A DNA stretch of 64,000 nucleotides from an uncultured Draconibacterium sp. (GCF_963677155.1 NZ_OY781884.1:852001-916000); one strand, 5' to 3'. Shown: positions 16,849 through 26,995, counted from the first letter of the stretch. Numbers and translations are program-made. The notes: generated from the sequence alone by a model not told the origin.

Positions 16849-17483
16849 TGCCGTTGATTGAAAAAATAGAAAATCAAGACAACACAATCGGTGTATGGGA
16901 GTTAAAAGAATCAGCAGAAGATTTATTAAAAATATGCGAGTTAAATTCCACCGATTCAGCTCATTTTGCAACTTTTAAAGCCGAAAAGCGCAGGAAAGAA
17001 TTTTTGGCCAGTCGCTTGTTGCTTCAACAACTGTTACCCGAATGTCCAGAAATTGTTTATCTGGATAAATTTGGCAAACCATCACTAAAGGATTCCGGTT
17101 TAAACATCAGCATAACGCACTCTGCTGATTTAGCAGCAATTATTTTATCCGAAAAAAATATTGGAATCGACATTGAGCAATTGCATCGGAATATTGATAA
17201 AGTAGTTACCCGTTTTGCCAGTCCTTCCGAAATTAAATTTATTGAACAAAGTAGCGATCCGCAATTGGTAAAAATATTACTTTGGTCGGCTAAAGAAGCT
17301 ATTTTTAAATGTTGTGGAGTTCAGGGCGTTCAGTTTAACCGGCAAATTGCAATTACACCGTTCGATTATAATAAGTATTCCTGCTTCTCCGGTGCTTTAC
17401 GGCATCCGGAAAAGAAAGTAGATTACGATTTATTTTTTCGCATTATCAAGAACAATATTCTGGTTTATTGCGTTCAACACTAA
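16848..17483 (+). CDS. 4'-phosphopantetheinyl transferase superfamily protein
   Basis: A 211-residue Sfp-type transferase that moves the phosphopantetheine arm of coenzyme A onto a serine of a carrier protein. The Mg-binding motif GIDIEQ (about residues 107-112) and the WSAKEAIFK motif (about 144-152) are both intact. It overlaps the gldD stop by one base. The co-location with gldE-gldD recurs in Bacteroidota and may be historical. The target could be the fatty acid carrier or a secondary-metabolite carrier. Confidence 0.88.
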   Translation: MPLIEKIENQDNTIGVWELKESAEDLLKICELNSTDSAHFATFKAEKRRKEFLASRLLLQQLLPECPEIVYLDKFGKPSLKDSGLNISITHSADLAAIILSEKNIGIDIEQLHRNIDKVVTRFASPSEIKFIEQSSDPQLVKILLWSAKEAIFKCCGVQGVQFNRQIAITPFDYNKYSCFSGALRHPEKKVDYDLFFRIIKNNILVYCVQH

Positions 17484-17492
17484 AAATTAACC

Positions 17493-18986
17493 ATGAAGAA
17501 AGTAGAAAATCAAATTCTCATCATATTCGGGGCATCGGGCGACCTCACCAAACGTAAATTAATACCCGCACTTTTCGAACTTTACAAACAAAAGCTGTTA
17601 CCCAAGAAGTTTGCAGTGCTTGGTGCTTCACGCTCATCACTTTCGGATGACGAATTCAGAAGCCGGGCTGATGAATTTATTCCCAATGATGAAAAACGGG
17701 AGGAATTTAAAAAACTATTGTTTTATCAACCAGTTCAGAATAACGAAGCCGATGATTTTATTCCACTAAAAGAGCGGTTGGATGAGCTTTCCGGCTCACT
17801 GGAAATTGAGCAGAATTATGTGTTTTATTTATCTACTCCTCCGTCGTTGTACCCGGTAATTCCGAAAATGCTTTGCCAGAATGGTCTTTCAAAATCAGAG
17901 AATAATTTCAGGCGGCTAATCGTTGAAAAACCTTTTGGAACAGATTTAAAATCGGCGAAAGAATTAAATAAACAGCTACTGAACTATTTCGAAGAGGAAC
18001 AAATTTACCGTATCGATCATTATCTGGGGAAAGAAACCGTACAAAACATGTTGGTAACGCGCTTTTCGAACGGAATTTTTGAGCCACTTTGGAACCGACG
18101 CTATATTGAGCGGGTGGAAATTACATCGGCAGAAAGCCTGGGAGTTGAAAGCCGTGGCGGTTATTACGACAGCTCGGGAGCTATGCGCGATATGCTGCAA
18201 AATCATTTGTTGCAGGTAGCGGGATTTGTGGCTATGGAACCTCCCGTTGTGGTGGAAGCCGACGCCATAAGAAATGAAACGCTAAAAGTATTTCAATCGC
18301 TACGACCGATTAAAGAAAATGAAGTATCGCGTTACGTTATTCGCGGCCAATATACCGCCTCAACAGTTGGAGGCAAAAAAGTAGCAGGTTACCGCGAAGA
18401 GCCTGGTGTGGACAAGTTTTCGCGTACCGAAACTTTTGTTGCTCTTAAATTTTTTATCGACAATTGGCGCTGGGCAGACGTACCATTTTACATTCGCACA
18501 GGGAAAAAACTTCCTACACGCGTAACTGAAATTGTTATCCATTTCAGAAAGGTACCTCATCATTTGTTTGGCAATGCCACTACCGACAGTAATAATCAGC
18601 TTATCATCCGAATTCAGCCCGACGAAGGAATTCTGCTGAAATTTGGCATGAAAACACCGGGAGCCGGGTTTAAGGTTCAAACCGTAAACATGGATTTCCA
18701 TTACTCGGATCTGGCCGACAAAAAGGTTCCGGCAGCCTACGAACGCCTTCTGCTGGATTGTATGCAGGGAGATGCGACACTGTATTCGCGAGGCGATGCT
18801 GTAGAAGCTGCCTGGGAATTTGTACAGCCCATAATTAACGCATGGGAAACCAATCCTGAAATTCCAATTTATGGCTACCCGGCCGGAAGTTGGGGGCCGG
18901 AAGATTCCGACAAACTGATCATTAATGGTGATTGGCGCTATCCTTGTAAAAATTTACACAACGACGGCCTGTATTGTGAACTTTAA
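17493..18986 (+). CDS. zwf: Glucose-6-phosphate 1-dehydrogenase
   Basis: A 497-residue enzyme that oxidises glucose 6-phosphate to 6-phosphogluconolactone, the entry to the oxidative pentose phosphate pathway. The dinucleotide site GASGDLTKRKLIP is at about residues 12-24, and the active-site RIDHYLGKE segment at about 172-180 contains the catalytic and substrate-binding His and Lys. It begins 9 bases after the PPTase gene and is followed by pgl, the next pathway step. gnd (6-phosphogluconate dehydrogenase) is not in the window. Confidence 0.96.
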   Translation: MKKVENQILIIFGASGDLTKRKLIPALFELYKQKLLPKKFAVLGASRSSLSDDEFRSRADEFIPNDEKREEFKKLLFYQPVQNNEADDFIPLKERLDELSGSLEIEQNYVFYLSTPPSLYPVIPKMLCQNGLSKSENNFRRLIVEKPFGTDLKSAKELNKQLLNYFEEEQIYRIDHYLGKETVQNMLVTRFSNGIFEPLWNRRYIERVEITSAESLGVESRGGYYDSSGAMRDMLQNHLLQVAGFVAMEPPVVVEADAIRNETLKVFQSLRPIKENEVSRYVIRGQYTASTVGGKKVAGYREEPGVDKFSRTETFVALKFFIDNWRWADVPFYIRTGKKLPTRVTEIVIHFRKVPHHLFGNATTDSNNQLIIRIQPDEGILLKFGMKTPGAGFKVQTVNMDFHYSDLADKKVPAAYERLLLDCMQGDATLYSRGDAVEAAWEFVQPIINAWETNPEIPIYGYPAGSWGPEDSDKLIINGDWRYPCKNLHNDGLYCEL

Positions 18987-19029
18987 TCTGCATATTGCAT
19001 TATAAACTAATAGTAACAATCGATCTGAC

Positions 19030-19761
19030 ATGGAAACCTTTACAGAAGTAAAAATTTATTCGAAGCCGAAAGATGTTTACAAAGCTATTGCGAAAGCAAT
19101 CATAAAAATGGTGCAAAATTCGAATCAGGAAGTGTTCGATATTGCACTGTCGGGCGGAAATTCTCCAAAAGGACTTTTTAAAAAGATCAGTAAAAAATAC
19201 GCCGACCGAATTCCCTGGGAACGCATCCATTTGTGGTGGGGCGACGAACGCTGTGTTCCTCCAACCGACGAGCAAAGCAACTACAAAATGACAGTTGACT
19301 ACCTGCTTTCAAATATTTCTATCCCTGAAGAAAATATCCACCGTATAAAAGGCGAGGAAGATCCGGCGCAGGAAGCACTGCGCTATTCGAAAAACATGGA
19401 AAAAAGTTTAAATTTGCGGGGGAAAGATCCTGTTTTCGATTTGATCATTCTGGGCCTTGGCGACGATGGCCATACTGCCTCTATTTTCCCTGACCAGTTG
19501 GAATTGTTTGAAGACGAACAAAGCTGTGCAGTTGCCGTTCATCCGCTTACAGGACAGAAACGTATTACCATTACCGGAAATGTGCTGAATAACGCCAGCC
19601 AGATATTTTTTCTGGTTACAGGATCGAATAAAGCCTTGCGGGTTGCAGAAATTATGAACGATAATGATGCCGCACAATTGTTACCGGCTTACTACATTTC
19701 GCCAAACAACGGTACATTAACCTGGTTTTTAGATGACGAGGCAGCTGCTCAAATTCAGTAA
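19030..19761 (+). CDS. pgl: 6-phosphogluconolactonase
   Basis: A 243-residue lactonase of the DevB/NagB-like fold. LSGGNSPKGLF near residue 43, WWGDERCVP near 74 and LGLGDDGHTASIFP near 143 are the family signatures. It hydrolyses 6-phosphogluconolactone made by the adjacent Zwf. The 43-base gap and the shared direction indicate one operon. Confidence 0.95.
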   Translation: METFTEVKIYSKPKDVYKAIAKAIIKMVQNSNQEVFDIALSGGNSPKGLFKKISKKYADRIPWERIHLWWGDERCVPPTDEQSNYKMTVDYLLSNISIPEENIHRIKGEEDPAQEALRYSKNMEKSLNLRGKDPVFDLIILGLGDDGHTASIFPDQLELFEDEQSCAVAVHPLTGQKRITITGNVLNNASQIFFLVTGSNKALRVAEIMNDNDAAQLLPAYYISPNNGTLTWFLDDEAAAQIQ

Positions 19762-19790
19762 AAACTGAACACAGAAGACTCTGATCTTGC

Positions 19791-19823
19791 AGATTTTTCA
19801 ATCGTTCCTCCTTCAAAATAACA
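19791..19823. repeat. Dispersed intergenic repeat (copy B)
   Basis: The 33 bases match 3213-3245 at 29 positions; the four differences are all transitions. Like copy A it sits between convergent genes and ends directly before the stop codon of the minus-strand gene (stop at 19825). Confidence 0.6.
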
Positions 19824-19824
19824 G

Positions 19825-20832
19825 CTAACGGGTTGGGCTTAATCCTAAAATCCCTTCTCCAAAACGAATGGTTTCAGCAATTACATCTTCCACGCTACCG
19901 GAAGTAAGGTCGCATGCTATAACGTGATCTCCGGCTTCTGGAAAGGCTTTTTTCACTTTCTGATTGGGTAAGGTTCCCAATTCATCAAACATATCAAGCA
20001 TGGCATCAACACTTACAGTTTGATCCTGATGTTCATCATCCTGGTAGTAGTAGCCCAGAAATACCGGTACTGTTACACGGCTAAATGTTTCTTTTGTCAT
20101 GGTGGCATCCAGCAATTGTTGCAAATAAACCAGCGCCTCTACCCTATATTTACAGTTCCAGTATTTGCAATCTTCCGACTCCGGATCATCGTCAGAAATA
20201 CGGTATTTTCCTCCCATTACTTTTCGTCCGATCTGCAATCCCCAGGGTTTCGATAATAGCACCATTGAGCTGTTTCTAACTTTTATATTTGGCGAGTACA
20301 TAATTAAGCCATCCACATACTCAGGGAAATCTGCGGCTAATTTTAATCCCAGCGTTCCTCCTGTTGAAGTACTCATTATAATTACTTTTCGTCCCAGGCT
20401 ACGGGCAACCATTAATGCTTCTTTTGCCGATGCATATAGTTTATCAGGAGTCATGTCAATCAACGGATCTTCGGTAACCAATCCATGATCGTGCAAACGT
20501 GGAATGTATAAATTGTAACCAAAATATTGCGCAAAACGCTCGTGTGCTGGATGTCCCTCAAACCACGATGCGGAGAATCCGTGGAGGTACAACACACAAT
20601 AATCGGTGCGCTCTTTTAACGAATCGTTTGCCCAAATAATGCGGCTTTCGTTATCGGGTTTTATCGCAAAAGCGGCTTCTTTTCGTTGCACAAAAGTCTC
20701 GATGTTTGAAATACTTGCCGATAGCGATGGCAGGTCTTTATTTAACTCAGGTTTTGGCGGTTTTGGCCCAAGAAGATAACCAATTATCGCCAAAAGAATT
20801 CCTATCAGTAAAAAGCGTTTTATTCGTTTCAT
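19825..20832 (-). CDS. Membrane-anchored alpha/beta hydrolase
   Basis: A 335-residue hydrolase with an N-terminal membrane anchor (about residues 5-22). The oxyanion-hole segment YLHGFSAS is near residue 84, the nucleophile serine lies in the STSTGG elbow near 154, an acid residue in YYQDDEHQD near 270, and the histidine in GDHVIA near 305. The set is complete, so it is probably an active esterase, lipase or thioesterase; the substrate is unknown. The serine elbow departs from the usual GxSxG at its first glycine. Confidence 0.75.
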   Translation of the reverse strand: MKRIKRFLLIGILLAIIGYLLGPKPPKPELNKDLPSLSASISNIETFVQRKEAAFAIKPDNESRIIWANDSLKERTDYCVLYLHGFSASWFEGHPAHERFAQYFGYNLYIPRLHDHGLVTEDPLIDMTPDKLYASAKEALMVARSLGRKVIIMSTSTGGTLGLKLAADFPEYVDGLIMYSPNIKVRNSSMVLLSKPWGLQIGRKVMGGKYRISDDDPESEDCKYWNCKYRVEALVYLQQLLDATMTKETFSRVTVPVFLGYYYQDDEHQDQTVSVDAMLDMFDELGTLPNQKVKKAFPEAGDHVIACDLTSGSVEDVIAETIRFGEGILGLSPTR

Positions 20833-20964
20833 GATAAAATCTGAAATCAGAAGACCGGACTGGAAAGTTTTTCCAATTAATCTGTGTTGTTATTAATTCA
20901 TTGGAAAGATACGAGAGTAAAAGCAAATAATGTAATTCAGGTTATAATTTTTCTCCAACTTTTA

Positions 20965-22047
20965 TCAAAATTCGATCACCAACTGAACCCCCATTTCTCC
21001 TTCCTGTTCGTGCAAGAAATTGGAGAGCGTAAGCCCCAACAATCGAATTCCTTTGGAAAATCCACCTTCCGATTTCATCAGTTTCAGACTTTCGGTAATA
21101 AACCGCTCTTTGGTATTAATGTAAGGCTCAATTGTTTTACCTCGGGTATGCTGCTCAAAATCGGCATATTTAAATTTTAAGGTTACCGTTTTAGCTTTTA
21201 CATCTGACCGACTGGCCCGCTCCCAAACTTTCTCTGCAATTATCAATAATTCTTTTTTCAGGTCATCCTCTAAAAACAAATCGTTCAGAAAGGTATTTTC
21301 TGCGCCAACCGATTTTCTTTCGCGCGATGGTTGCACCTCCCGGTTGTCGATACCCCGGCAAATATCGTAATAGTAATTACCCGCTTTTCCAAACATCCGG
21401 GTAAGTTCGAGTCTGTCAATCAGTTTCAGATCGCGGCCATACCATACACCAATATCATTTAACTTTTTAGCGGTTACTTTTCCAATTCCAAAAAATCTTC
21501 TGATTTCCAGCTGGTCGATAAAATCCTGCGCCTTATCGGGAATTACTACAAACATACCATTGGGTTTATTGACATCGGATGCCACCTTAGCCAGAAATTT
21601 ATTGTATGAAACTCCTGCCGATGCGGTTAATCCCGTTTCCTCAAAAATGCGTTGACGAACCTCTTTTGCAATCAATGTTGCAGAAGGCAAACCCTTTTTA
21701 GCGTAAGTAACATCGAGGTAAGCCTCATCGAGCGAAAGCGGTTCAACCAAATCAGTATACTCCAGAAATATACTTCGAATTTGCGCCGAAATCTCTTTAT
21801 ACCGCTCAAAACGATGTTTTACAAAAATCAGGTCGGGACATTTTCGTTTAGCCACCTTCGACGACATAGCCGATCGCACCCCATACTTTCGGGCTTCGTA
21901 ACTGGCCGCTGCAACAACTCCCCTGTCGCTGGTTCCACCAACAGCAATGGGCTTTCCACGCAGCTCAGGGTAATCCAATTGTTCTACCGACGCAAAAAAT
22001 GCATCCATATCAACATGTATTATCTTACGGTTCTTTGCTGCTGGCAT
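20965..22047 (-). CDS. dinB: DNA polymerase IV (Y-family)
   Basis: A 360-residue translesion polymerase. The palm motifs HVDMDAFFASVEQLDYPEL (near residue 10) and SLDEAYLDVT (near 103) carry the catalytic acids. The helix-hairpin-helix GIGKVTAKKL is near 185, and the little-finger domain occupies the C-terminus. The end LVIEF could serve as a weak beta-clamp contact. It bypasses damaged DNA. No LexA-type operator was recognised upstream. Confidence 0.94.
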   Translation of the reverse strand: MPAAKNRKIIHVDMDAFFASVEQLDYPELRGKPIAVGGTSDRGVVAAASYEARKYGVRSAMSSKVAKRKCPDLIFVKHRFERYKEISAQIRSIFLEYTDLVEPLSLDEAYLDVTYAKKGLPSATLIAKEVRQRIFEETGLTASAGVSYNKFLAKVASDVNKPNGMFVVIPDKAQDFIDQLEIRRFFGIGKVTAKKLNDIGVWYGRDLKLIDRLELTRMFGKAGNYYYDICRGIDNREVQPSRERKSVGAENTFLNDLFLEDDLKKELLIIAEKVWERASRSDVKAKTVTLKFKYADFEQHTRGKTIEPYINTKERFITESLKLMKSEGGFSKGIRLLGLTLSNFLHEQEGEMGVQLVIEF

Positions 22048-22184
22048 ATTGTCTTTCCTGATACGATGCGAAATTAACTAAGTCGCGGGATTTTTTGAAT
22101 CTATAATTATCTAATCGTTCTTCCACAAAATAGCGGCTCTAATTATTTCTTAATATATTAGCAAAAATTTTTGATTGGGAAGGG

Positions 22185-22661
22185 ATGGAAACAAGAGATA
22201 TTCTAATTAAAATTCGCAAAATCGTGCGCTCGGTAGATATCGAGTCAAAGAAAATTCAAAAAGAACACGGCGTAAGTATTCCGCAGGTTCTTTGTTTAAA
22301 CTTTCTGCGCGAATCAAATAATTATCAAACAACGCAGGGAGAGCTCCGGAAATTTCTAAGCCTGAATCCGAGTACAGTTAGCGGTATTATTAACCGACTT
22401 GAGAAGAAAGGCTACCTTGCCCGTCTTCCCAAAACGGGTGATAAACGTGTTGTGAATATTGCCCTTACCTCATCGGGCGATCAACTACTGAGCGCAATGC
22501 CATCGTTGTTGCATGAACAATTATCGGAAAAACTCCTGCAGCTTAGCGATAACGAGTTGGAAGTTGTTGAAGCCGGCCTGAATACGCTGGTTAAAATACT
22601 TGACATTGAAAAAGTTGAGGCTTCGCCGTTAATCACGCTCGATTCGGATCTGGGCGAATAA
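22185..22661 (+). CDS. MarR-family transcriptional regulator
   Basis: A 158-residue winged-helix protein. The recognition region LNPSTVSGIINRLEKKGYLAR and the wing (KTGDKRVVNIALTSSG) are typical of MarR. It is divergent from dinB and convergent with the GH15 gene. MarR proteins usually sense a small molecule and repress adjacent genes; a role in compatible-solute or stress control would fit the trehalose genes next door but is only an inference. Confidence 0.88.
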   Translation: METRDILIKIRKIVRSVDIESKKIQKEHGVSIPQVLCLNFLRESNNYQTTQGELRKFLSLNPSTVSGIINRLEKKGYLARLPKTGDKRVVNIALTSSGDQLLSAMPSLLHEQLSEKLLQLSDNELEVVEAGLNTLVKILDIEKVEASPLITLDSDLGE

Positions 22662-22705
22662 AAATTGAAATTCCCCGCAGCAAAGCTAACGAGGAATCCA
22701 ATTTT
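22661..22705 (+). terminator. Probable terminator after the MarR gene
   Basis: An interrupted stem pairs AAAATTG (22661-22667) and ATTCC (22670-22674) with GGAAT (22693-22697) and CAATTTT (22699-22705). A T tract follows some 8 bases later, so it is weaker than the other terminators here. Confidence 0.5.
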
Positions 22706-22805
22706 GTTATGTATTTTTTTTATTGTCTTATTCGCTCATCCCGAAACAAAGCCACCGGAGATGTGCTCGCCTGAATTCAAATCGTTATTGTCATGCAATC
22801 TGTTT

Positions 22806-24611
22806 TTAGTGAATTGCATCGAGAATTTGTTCGTCCTCGGTAGTTTCTCCTTTCGCGAAGTTTATAGCCGTTTCGATTAAAGCCAAATGCGAATACGCCT
22901 GGGGGAAATTCCCGAGCAAACGTTTGGTTTTAAAATCGATATCCTCGCTAAAAAGCCCCACATGGTTGCTATATGACAACAATTGATCGAATAATTTTTT
23001 AGCTCTTTTTCGTTGCCCAATGGCATATAACGAATTGATGAGCCAAAAAGTACAAATAGTAAACGACGAACTTGGCAAACCAAAATCATCCTCGTTTTTA
23101 TACCGGTACATTAATCCATCTTCGCAAAGCTCTTTTTCGGTGGCCAAAACAGTTTTTACAAAACGTTCGTCTTTTCCATCAATAAAACCGTACGATTGCA
23201 TCAGCAGCGTGGCAGCGTCAAGATCTTTCGATCCGTAAGCCTGTGTAAATGCACCAACTTCTTCGTTCCAGGCATTTGTAAAAATATCCTCTCTAATAGT
23301 GTCGGCAAGAGGTTGCCATTCCTCCACATATCTTTCTTTGTGAATAAACCGGGCAATTTTAACAGCCCTGTCAATTGCTACCCAACAAAGCACCTTCGAG
23401 AAGGTAAAGTGCCGGTCGTCGGTCCGAATCTCCCAAATTCCCTTATCCGGTTTTGTCCAGTTGTTGGCTACCGTTTTTACGATACTACGCACAATTGTCC
23501 ACAATGACTCACTGTCTTCAAGCGAAATCTTAAACTCGGTAAACTGCTGAAAAATCACATCCATCAGAATTCCGTAAATGTCATTCTGTTTTTGCACATA
23601 GGCCGCATTTCCTATTCGAACCGGATACGAATCCTTGTAACCACTTAAATGTTCCAGCGTTTCTTCTTTAAGCACTTTCTCGCGATTTATTCCGTACATG
23701 ATCTGAATCTTTTCATCCTTATCGGGAATAATATCAATAATGAACTTCATAAAACGTTTAACGGTATTTAGGTGCCCCAGACTCGACATTACCTTTATTA
23801 CCATCGACGCATCGCGGATCCAGCAAAAACGATAATCCCAGTTTCGCTCTTCGCCAATTGTTTCGGGCAACGAAGTGGTGGCAGCCGCCAATACGGCTCC
23901 CGATTTATCGTAGCTCAACAGCTTCAGAACAAGGGCACTTCTAACAATTTCGTTGTTGTATTTTTTAAACGATGTTAGCTTGTTGGCCCATTCCAGCCAA
24001 TACACTTTTGTTTTCTGAAGTTTCAGGTATTGCCGTTCCAATGTTTGATTCAGCAATTTCTGATCGTAAGAAATAAGGATAAACGCATTATCGGTTAAGG
24101 TAATTTCGTTTTCCTGCAAAATATCGTCTTTATCAAGATCGGTATACAAATATAACGAGTCGTAATCTCCTTCGGTGGTGTAACACTTAATATACTCCTC
24201 CTCAGCTATCGTTTTGGTATTAAAACGGGCATATTCCACTTTTGGATTGTACCTAACCCTAAATTTAGGTTTTCCCCATTTGTACTTTATAAACCGAATA
24301 ATATCAGGCGGAGTAAAATACCCAAACTCGTTTGTAATAAAGCGAGGCATAAAATCAACGACCTCAAAACACGAATCTTCATTCTGAAAAAATGTAGAAA
24401 CAATATTTGTTGTTCTTATGTATGTTTGTTTAATCTCATAGCTGTCGTCTACCAGAAACTCTAAACTTCCACCTTTCTTTTCGTCGAGTATTTTTGCAAA
24501 CACCGACGACGAATTAAAATCAGGCAAACAACACCAGTCAATCGATCCTTTTTCGGAAATTAATGCAGCACTTTTGCAATTTCCAATTATCGAGTAGTTC
24601 AAATTATCCAT
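22806..24611 (-). CDS. Glycoside hydrolase family 15 protein with trehalase-like N-domain
   Basis: A 601-residue GH15 enzyme. The N-terminal beta-domain (residues 1-210; YSIIGNCKSAALISEKGSID is typical of the trehalase-like leader) precedes an (alpha/alpha)6 barrel with the signature NWDYRFCWIRDAS near 262 and the C-terminal SEDID...GNFPQAYSH segment. The family includes glucoamylases and actinobacterial trehalases. Being 64 bases downstream of the trehalose synthase/phosphatase fusion, it may hydrolyse trehalose or an alpha-glucan in the cytoplasm; no signal peptide is present. Confidence 0.85.
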   Translation of the reverse strand: MDNLNYSIIGNCKSAALISEKGSIDWCCLPDFNSSSVFAKILDEKKGGSLEFLVDDSYEIKQTYIRTTNIVSTFFQNEDSCFEVVDFMPRFITNEFGYFTPPDIIRFIKYKWGKPKFRVRYNPKVEYARFNTKTIAEEEYIKCYTTEGDYDSLYLYTDLDKDDILQENEITLTDNAFILISYDQKLLNQTLERQYLKLQKTKVYWLEWANKLTSFKKYNNEIVRSALVLKLLSYDKSGAVLAAATTSLPETIGEERNWDYRFCWIRDASMVIKVMSSLGHLNTVKRFMKFIIDIIPDKDEKIQIMYGINREKVLKEETLEHLSGYKDSYPVRIGNAAYVQKQNDIYGILMDVIFQQFTEFKISLEDSESLWTIVRSIVKTVANNWTKPDKGIWEIRTDDRHFTFSKVLCWVAIDRAVKIARFIHKERYVEEWQPLADTIREDIFTNAWNEEVGAFTQAYGSKDLDAATLLMQSYGFIDGKDERFVKTVLATEKELCEDGLMYRYKNEDDFGLPSSSFTICTFWLINSLYAIGQRKRAKKLFDQLLSYSNHVGLFSEDIDFKTKRLLGNFPQAYSHLALIETAINFAKGETTEDEQILDAIH

Positions 24612-24675
24612 GGCCGCAACCTAGCGATTTTTGAATTAGTATTAATAGAAAGCCTTTACAGGATGCTATTTTTAA

Positions 24676-26880
24676 CTATGATTTTACAAGGTCATTCAAA
24701 AAACCTCGTACCTCCTTATAGTTGCTTACGAAATACTTTGCGGCCGAGTTTTCGGTACCTACTTTAATGGTATGTGCCTCTTCGGGTAACTCTTTGAACA
24801 AGAACTCATCAGTCCAGTCGTCGCCCATTGCCAACACAAAATCAGCAGGATTAGCATGCAAAAAATCGGTTGCAGCAGTTCCCTTATTAATTCCCGAAAC
24901 TTTTATCTCAACAACCTTTTTCCCTTCCAAAATTTCCAGATCCTGGTTAAATATCAGATTTGAAATATCATGTACCAATTCGAGCGCACGTAGCACCCCT
25001 AATTCGATATCGGCTTTGCGATAATGCCAAACCAGCGAATAGGTTTTCTCTTCGATTAAACTTCCGGGAGTACGATCGACATACGATTCGAGCACCGGCA
25101 AAATACTCTCTTTCCACTCGGTATGAACAGGTTTACGTTCTACCCAACCTTTACCTTTTTCTTTTAACCAGGCTCCATGTTCGGCAATTAGGTTGTATTT
25201 TCTTTTACCAAACCAGCGATCGAAAGTCTCTCTGTCGCGCCCGCTTACCAATGTCAGCGTAGTATCCTTTTCGGCTGCCAGTTTATCGAGCAACTCATAC
25301 AACTCCTCATCGGGTTTAGCCGCTTGTGGATTTGCAAAGAAACGTTGCAGAGTTCCATCGTAATCCAGGAACAAAACTTTCGACTTCTTATCGTTGTAAT
25401 CCGAGAAGATCTTATTCTTTATTCGGGCTGTAATTTTTCGTGCATGATGCTCCGATTGTTTTTCAATAGTTTTATTCAGAGCTTTCATAAATTCCGAAGC
25501 CCACTTATGAATATCGTAACGTTTTATACGCTGTTGCATGGCCGTTATGGCTTTCTCCATTTCTTTGTCGGGCTTTGTAAGCGCCCTGTAAATAGCATCG
25601 GCCGTATCGGGAATATTATTTGGGTTTACCGAAATAGCTTCTCCAAGCTCTTTCGATGCACCTGCCATTTCACTCAGAATAAGCACACCTTTTTTGTTGA
25701 CTTTTGACGCAATATACTCTTTGGCAACCAGGTTCATTCCGTCTCTTAGCGGTGTAAGTAAAGCCACGTCAGCCGAGCTATATAATTCAATCAGGTTCTC
25801 GAACGGAACCGAACGATAGAAATAAATTACCGGGTTCCAGTTCAGCGTTCCAAATTCACCGTTAATATTCCCCACCAACACATCAATTTCGTTTTTCAGA
25901 TTTTGATATTGCTCCACATCGGTACGCGATGGAACCGTAAGCATGATTAGTGAAACTTTTTCGCTATACTCCGGGTGTTTCACCAAAAATTCGCGGAAAG
26001 CATTTAAACGCTGCGGAATACCTTTGGTATAATCCAACCGATCGATTGACAGAATTAATTTGCGGTTTGGCATACTTAATAAGAACCGGTCAATGTCCTG
26101 GTGTTCTTTCGATCGATCCTGAATAGGTTTGCTTTGTATCGCCAAAGCGTGCGATTCAAACTTCTCATAATCGATACCCATCGGAAATACGTCGATCATT
26201 ACCTGGCGGTTTTCCAGTTTTATCTGGTTAAAATCAACATCGTGTCCTAACAGGCGCTTCACCGAACTAATAAAGTGTCGGGCATAATCGTAGGTATGAA
26301 AACCAATCAGATCGGCTCCCAGCAAACCATTCACTATTTGCTCGCGCCACGGAAGTATACGTATTAATTCGTACGAAGGAAATGGTATGTGCAAAAAGAA
26401 TCCGATGGTAAGATCGGGGCGTCTTTCCCGAAGTATGTTGGGCAAAAGCAACAATTGATAATCGTGTACCCAAACCACATCGCCTTCTTCTGCATTTTTA
26501 ATAATGGCGTCGGCAAACATTTCGTTTACTTTGCAGTACGACTCCCAATACGATTCGTTGAACTCGGTAAACTCAGCAAAATAGTGAAACAATGGCCAAA
26601 GTGTTGCATTACTAAACCCATCGTAGTAATTAGTAATTAATTCTTCATTTAAAAATACAGGCAGGCATTGTTCGGTTTCCAGCAAACCGATAACTTCCTT
26701 TTCTTCTTTTTTTGTTTCGGGCATAAGACCCGGCCAGCCTATCCAAACGCTGTTACTGTCTTTGTGATATGATTTTAAACCTGTGGCTAAACCACCTGCA
26801 CTGGAAGTTATAGTCATTCCGTCTGCGCTTCTGTTTATCATCACAGGCAACCTGTTTGAGGCAATTATTAATCTACTCAT
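24676..26880 (-). CDS. Bifunctional trehalose-6-phosphate synthase / phosphatase
   Basis: A 734-residue fusion. The N-terminal GT20 synthase (about 1-465) contains SNRLPV at the start, the loop SSAGGLATGL, VWVHDYQLLLLP and the C-terminal LRDGMNLVAKEY nucleotide-sugar segment. The C-terminal HAD phosphatase (about 490-734) has FLDYDGTL, SGRDRETFDRWF and GDDWTDEFLF. It makes trehalose from UDP-glucose and glucose 6-phosphate in two steps. Trehalose is a compatible solute and stress protectant. It is first in a two-gene operon with the GH15 enzyme. Its domain order is OtsA-OtsB. Confidence 0.94.
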   Translation of the reverse strand: MSRLIIASNRLPVMINRSADGMTITSSAGGLATGLKSYHKDSNSVWIGWPGLMPETKKEEKEVIGLLETEQCLPVFLNEELITNYYDGFSNATLWPLFHYFAEFTEFNESYWESYCKVNEMFADAIIKNAEEGDVVWVHDYQLLLLPNILRERRPDLTIGFFLHIPFPSYELIRILPWREQIVNGLLGADLIGFHTYDYARHFISSVKRLLGHDVDFNQIKLENRQVMIDVFPMGIDYEKFESHALAIQSKPIQDRSKEHQDIDRFLLSMPNRKLILSIDRLDYTKGIPQRLNAFREFLVKHPEYSEKVSLIMLTVPSRTDVEQYQNLKNEIDVLVGNINGEFGTLNWNPVIYFYRSVPFENLIELYSSADVALLTPLRDGMNLVAKEYIASKVNKKGVLILSEMAGASKELGEAISVNPNNIPDTADAIYRALTKPDKEMEKAITAMQQRIKRYDIHKWASEFMKALNKTIEKQSEHHARKITARIKNKIFSDYNDKKSKVLFLDYDGTLQRFFANPQAAKPDEELYELLDKLAAEKDTTLTLVSGRDRETFDRWFGKRKYNLIAEHGAWLKEKGKGWVERKPVHTEWKESILPVLESYVDRTPGSLIEEKTYSLVWHYRKADIELGVLRALELVHDISNLIFNQDLEILEGKKVVEIKVSGINKGTAATDFLHANPADFVLAMGDDWTDEFLFKELPEEAHTIKVGTENSAAKYFVSNYKEVRGFLNDLVKS

Positions 26881-26995
26881 ATTATATTATTTCTATAGAA
26901 ATTATTTCTGGTTTACAAATATATTATTATCTGAATAAAGTTCTGTCTAACCTATGTAAATTCATTATTAACAATGAATCTGTTCGCTGTTTGAA

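Noticed and set aside
20020-20488. Plus-strand frames across the alpha/beta hydrolase
   Set aside because: They lie within a gene with a complete hydrolase motif set and have no recognisable domain.
22665-22880. 71-residue frame after the MarR gene
   Set aside because: It starts inside the putative terminator, reads across a non-coding gap and ends in the antisense of the GH15 gene.
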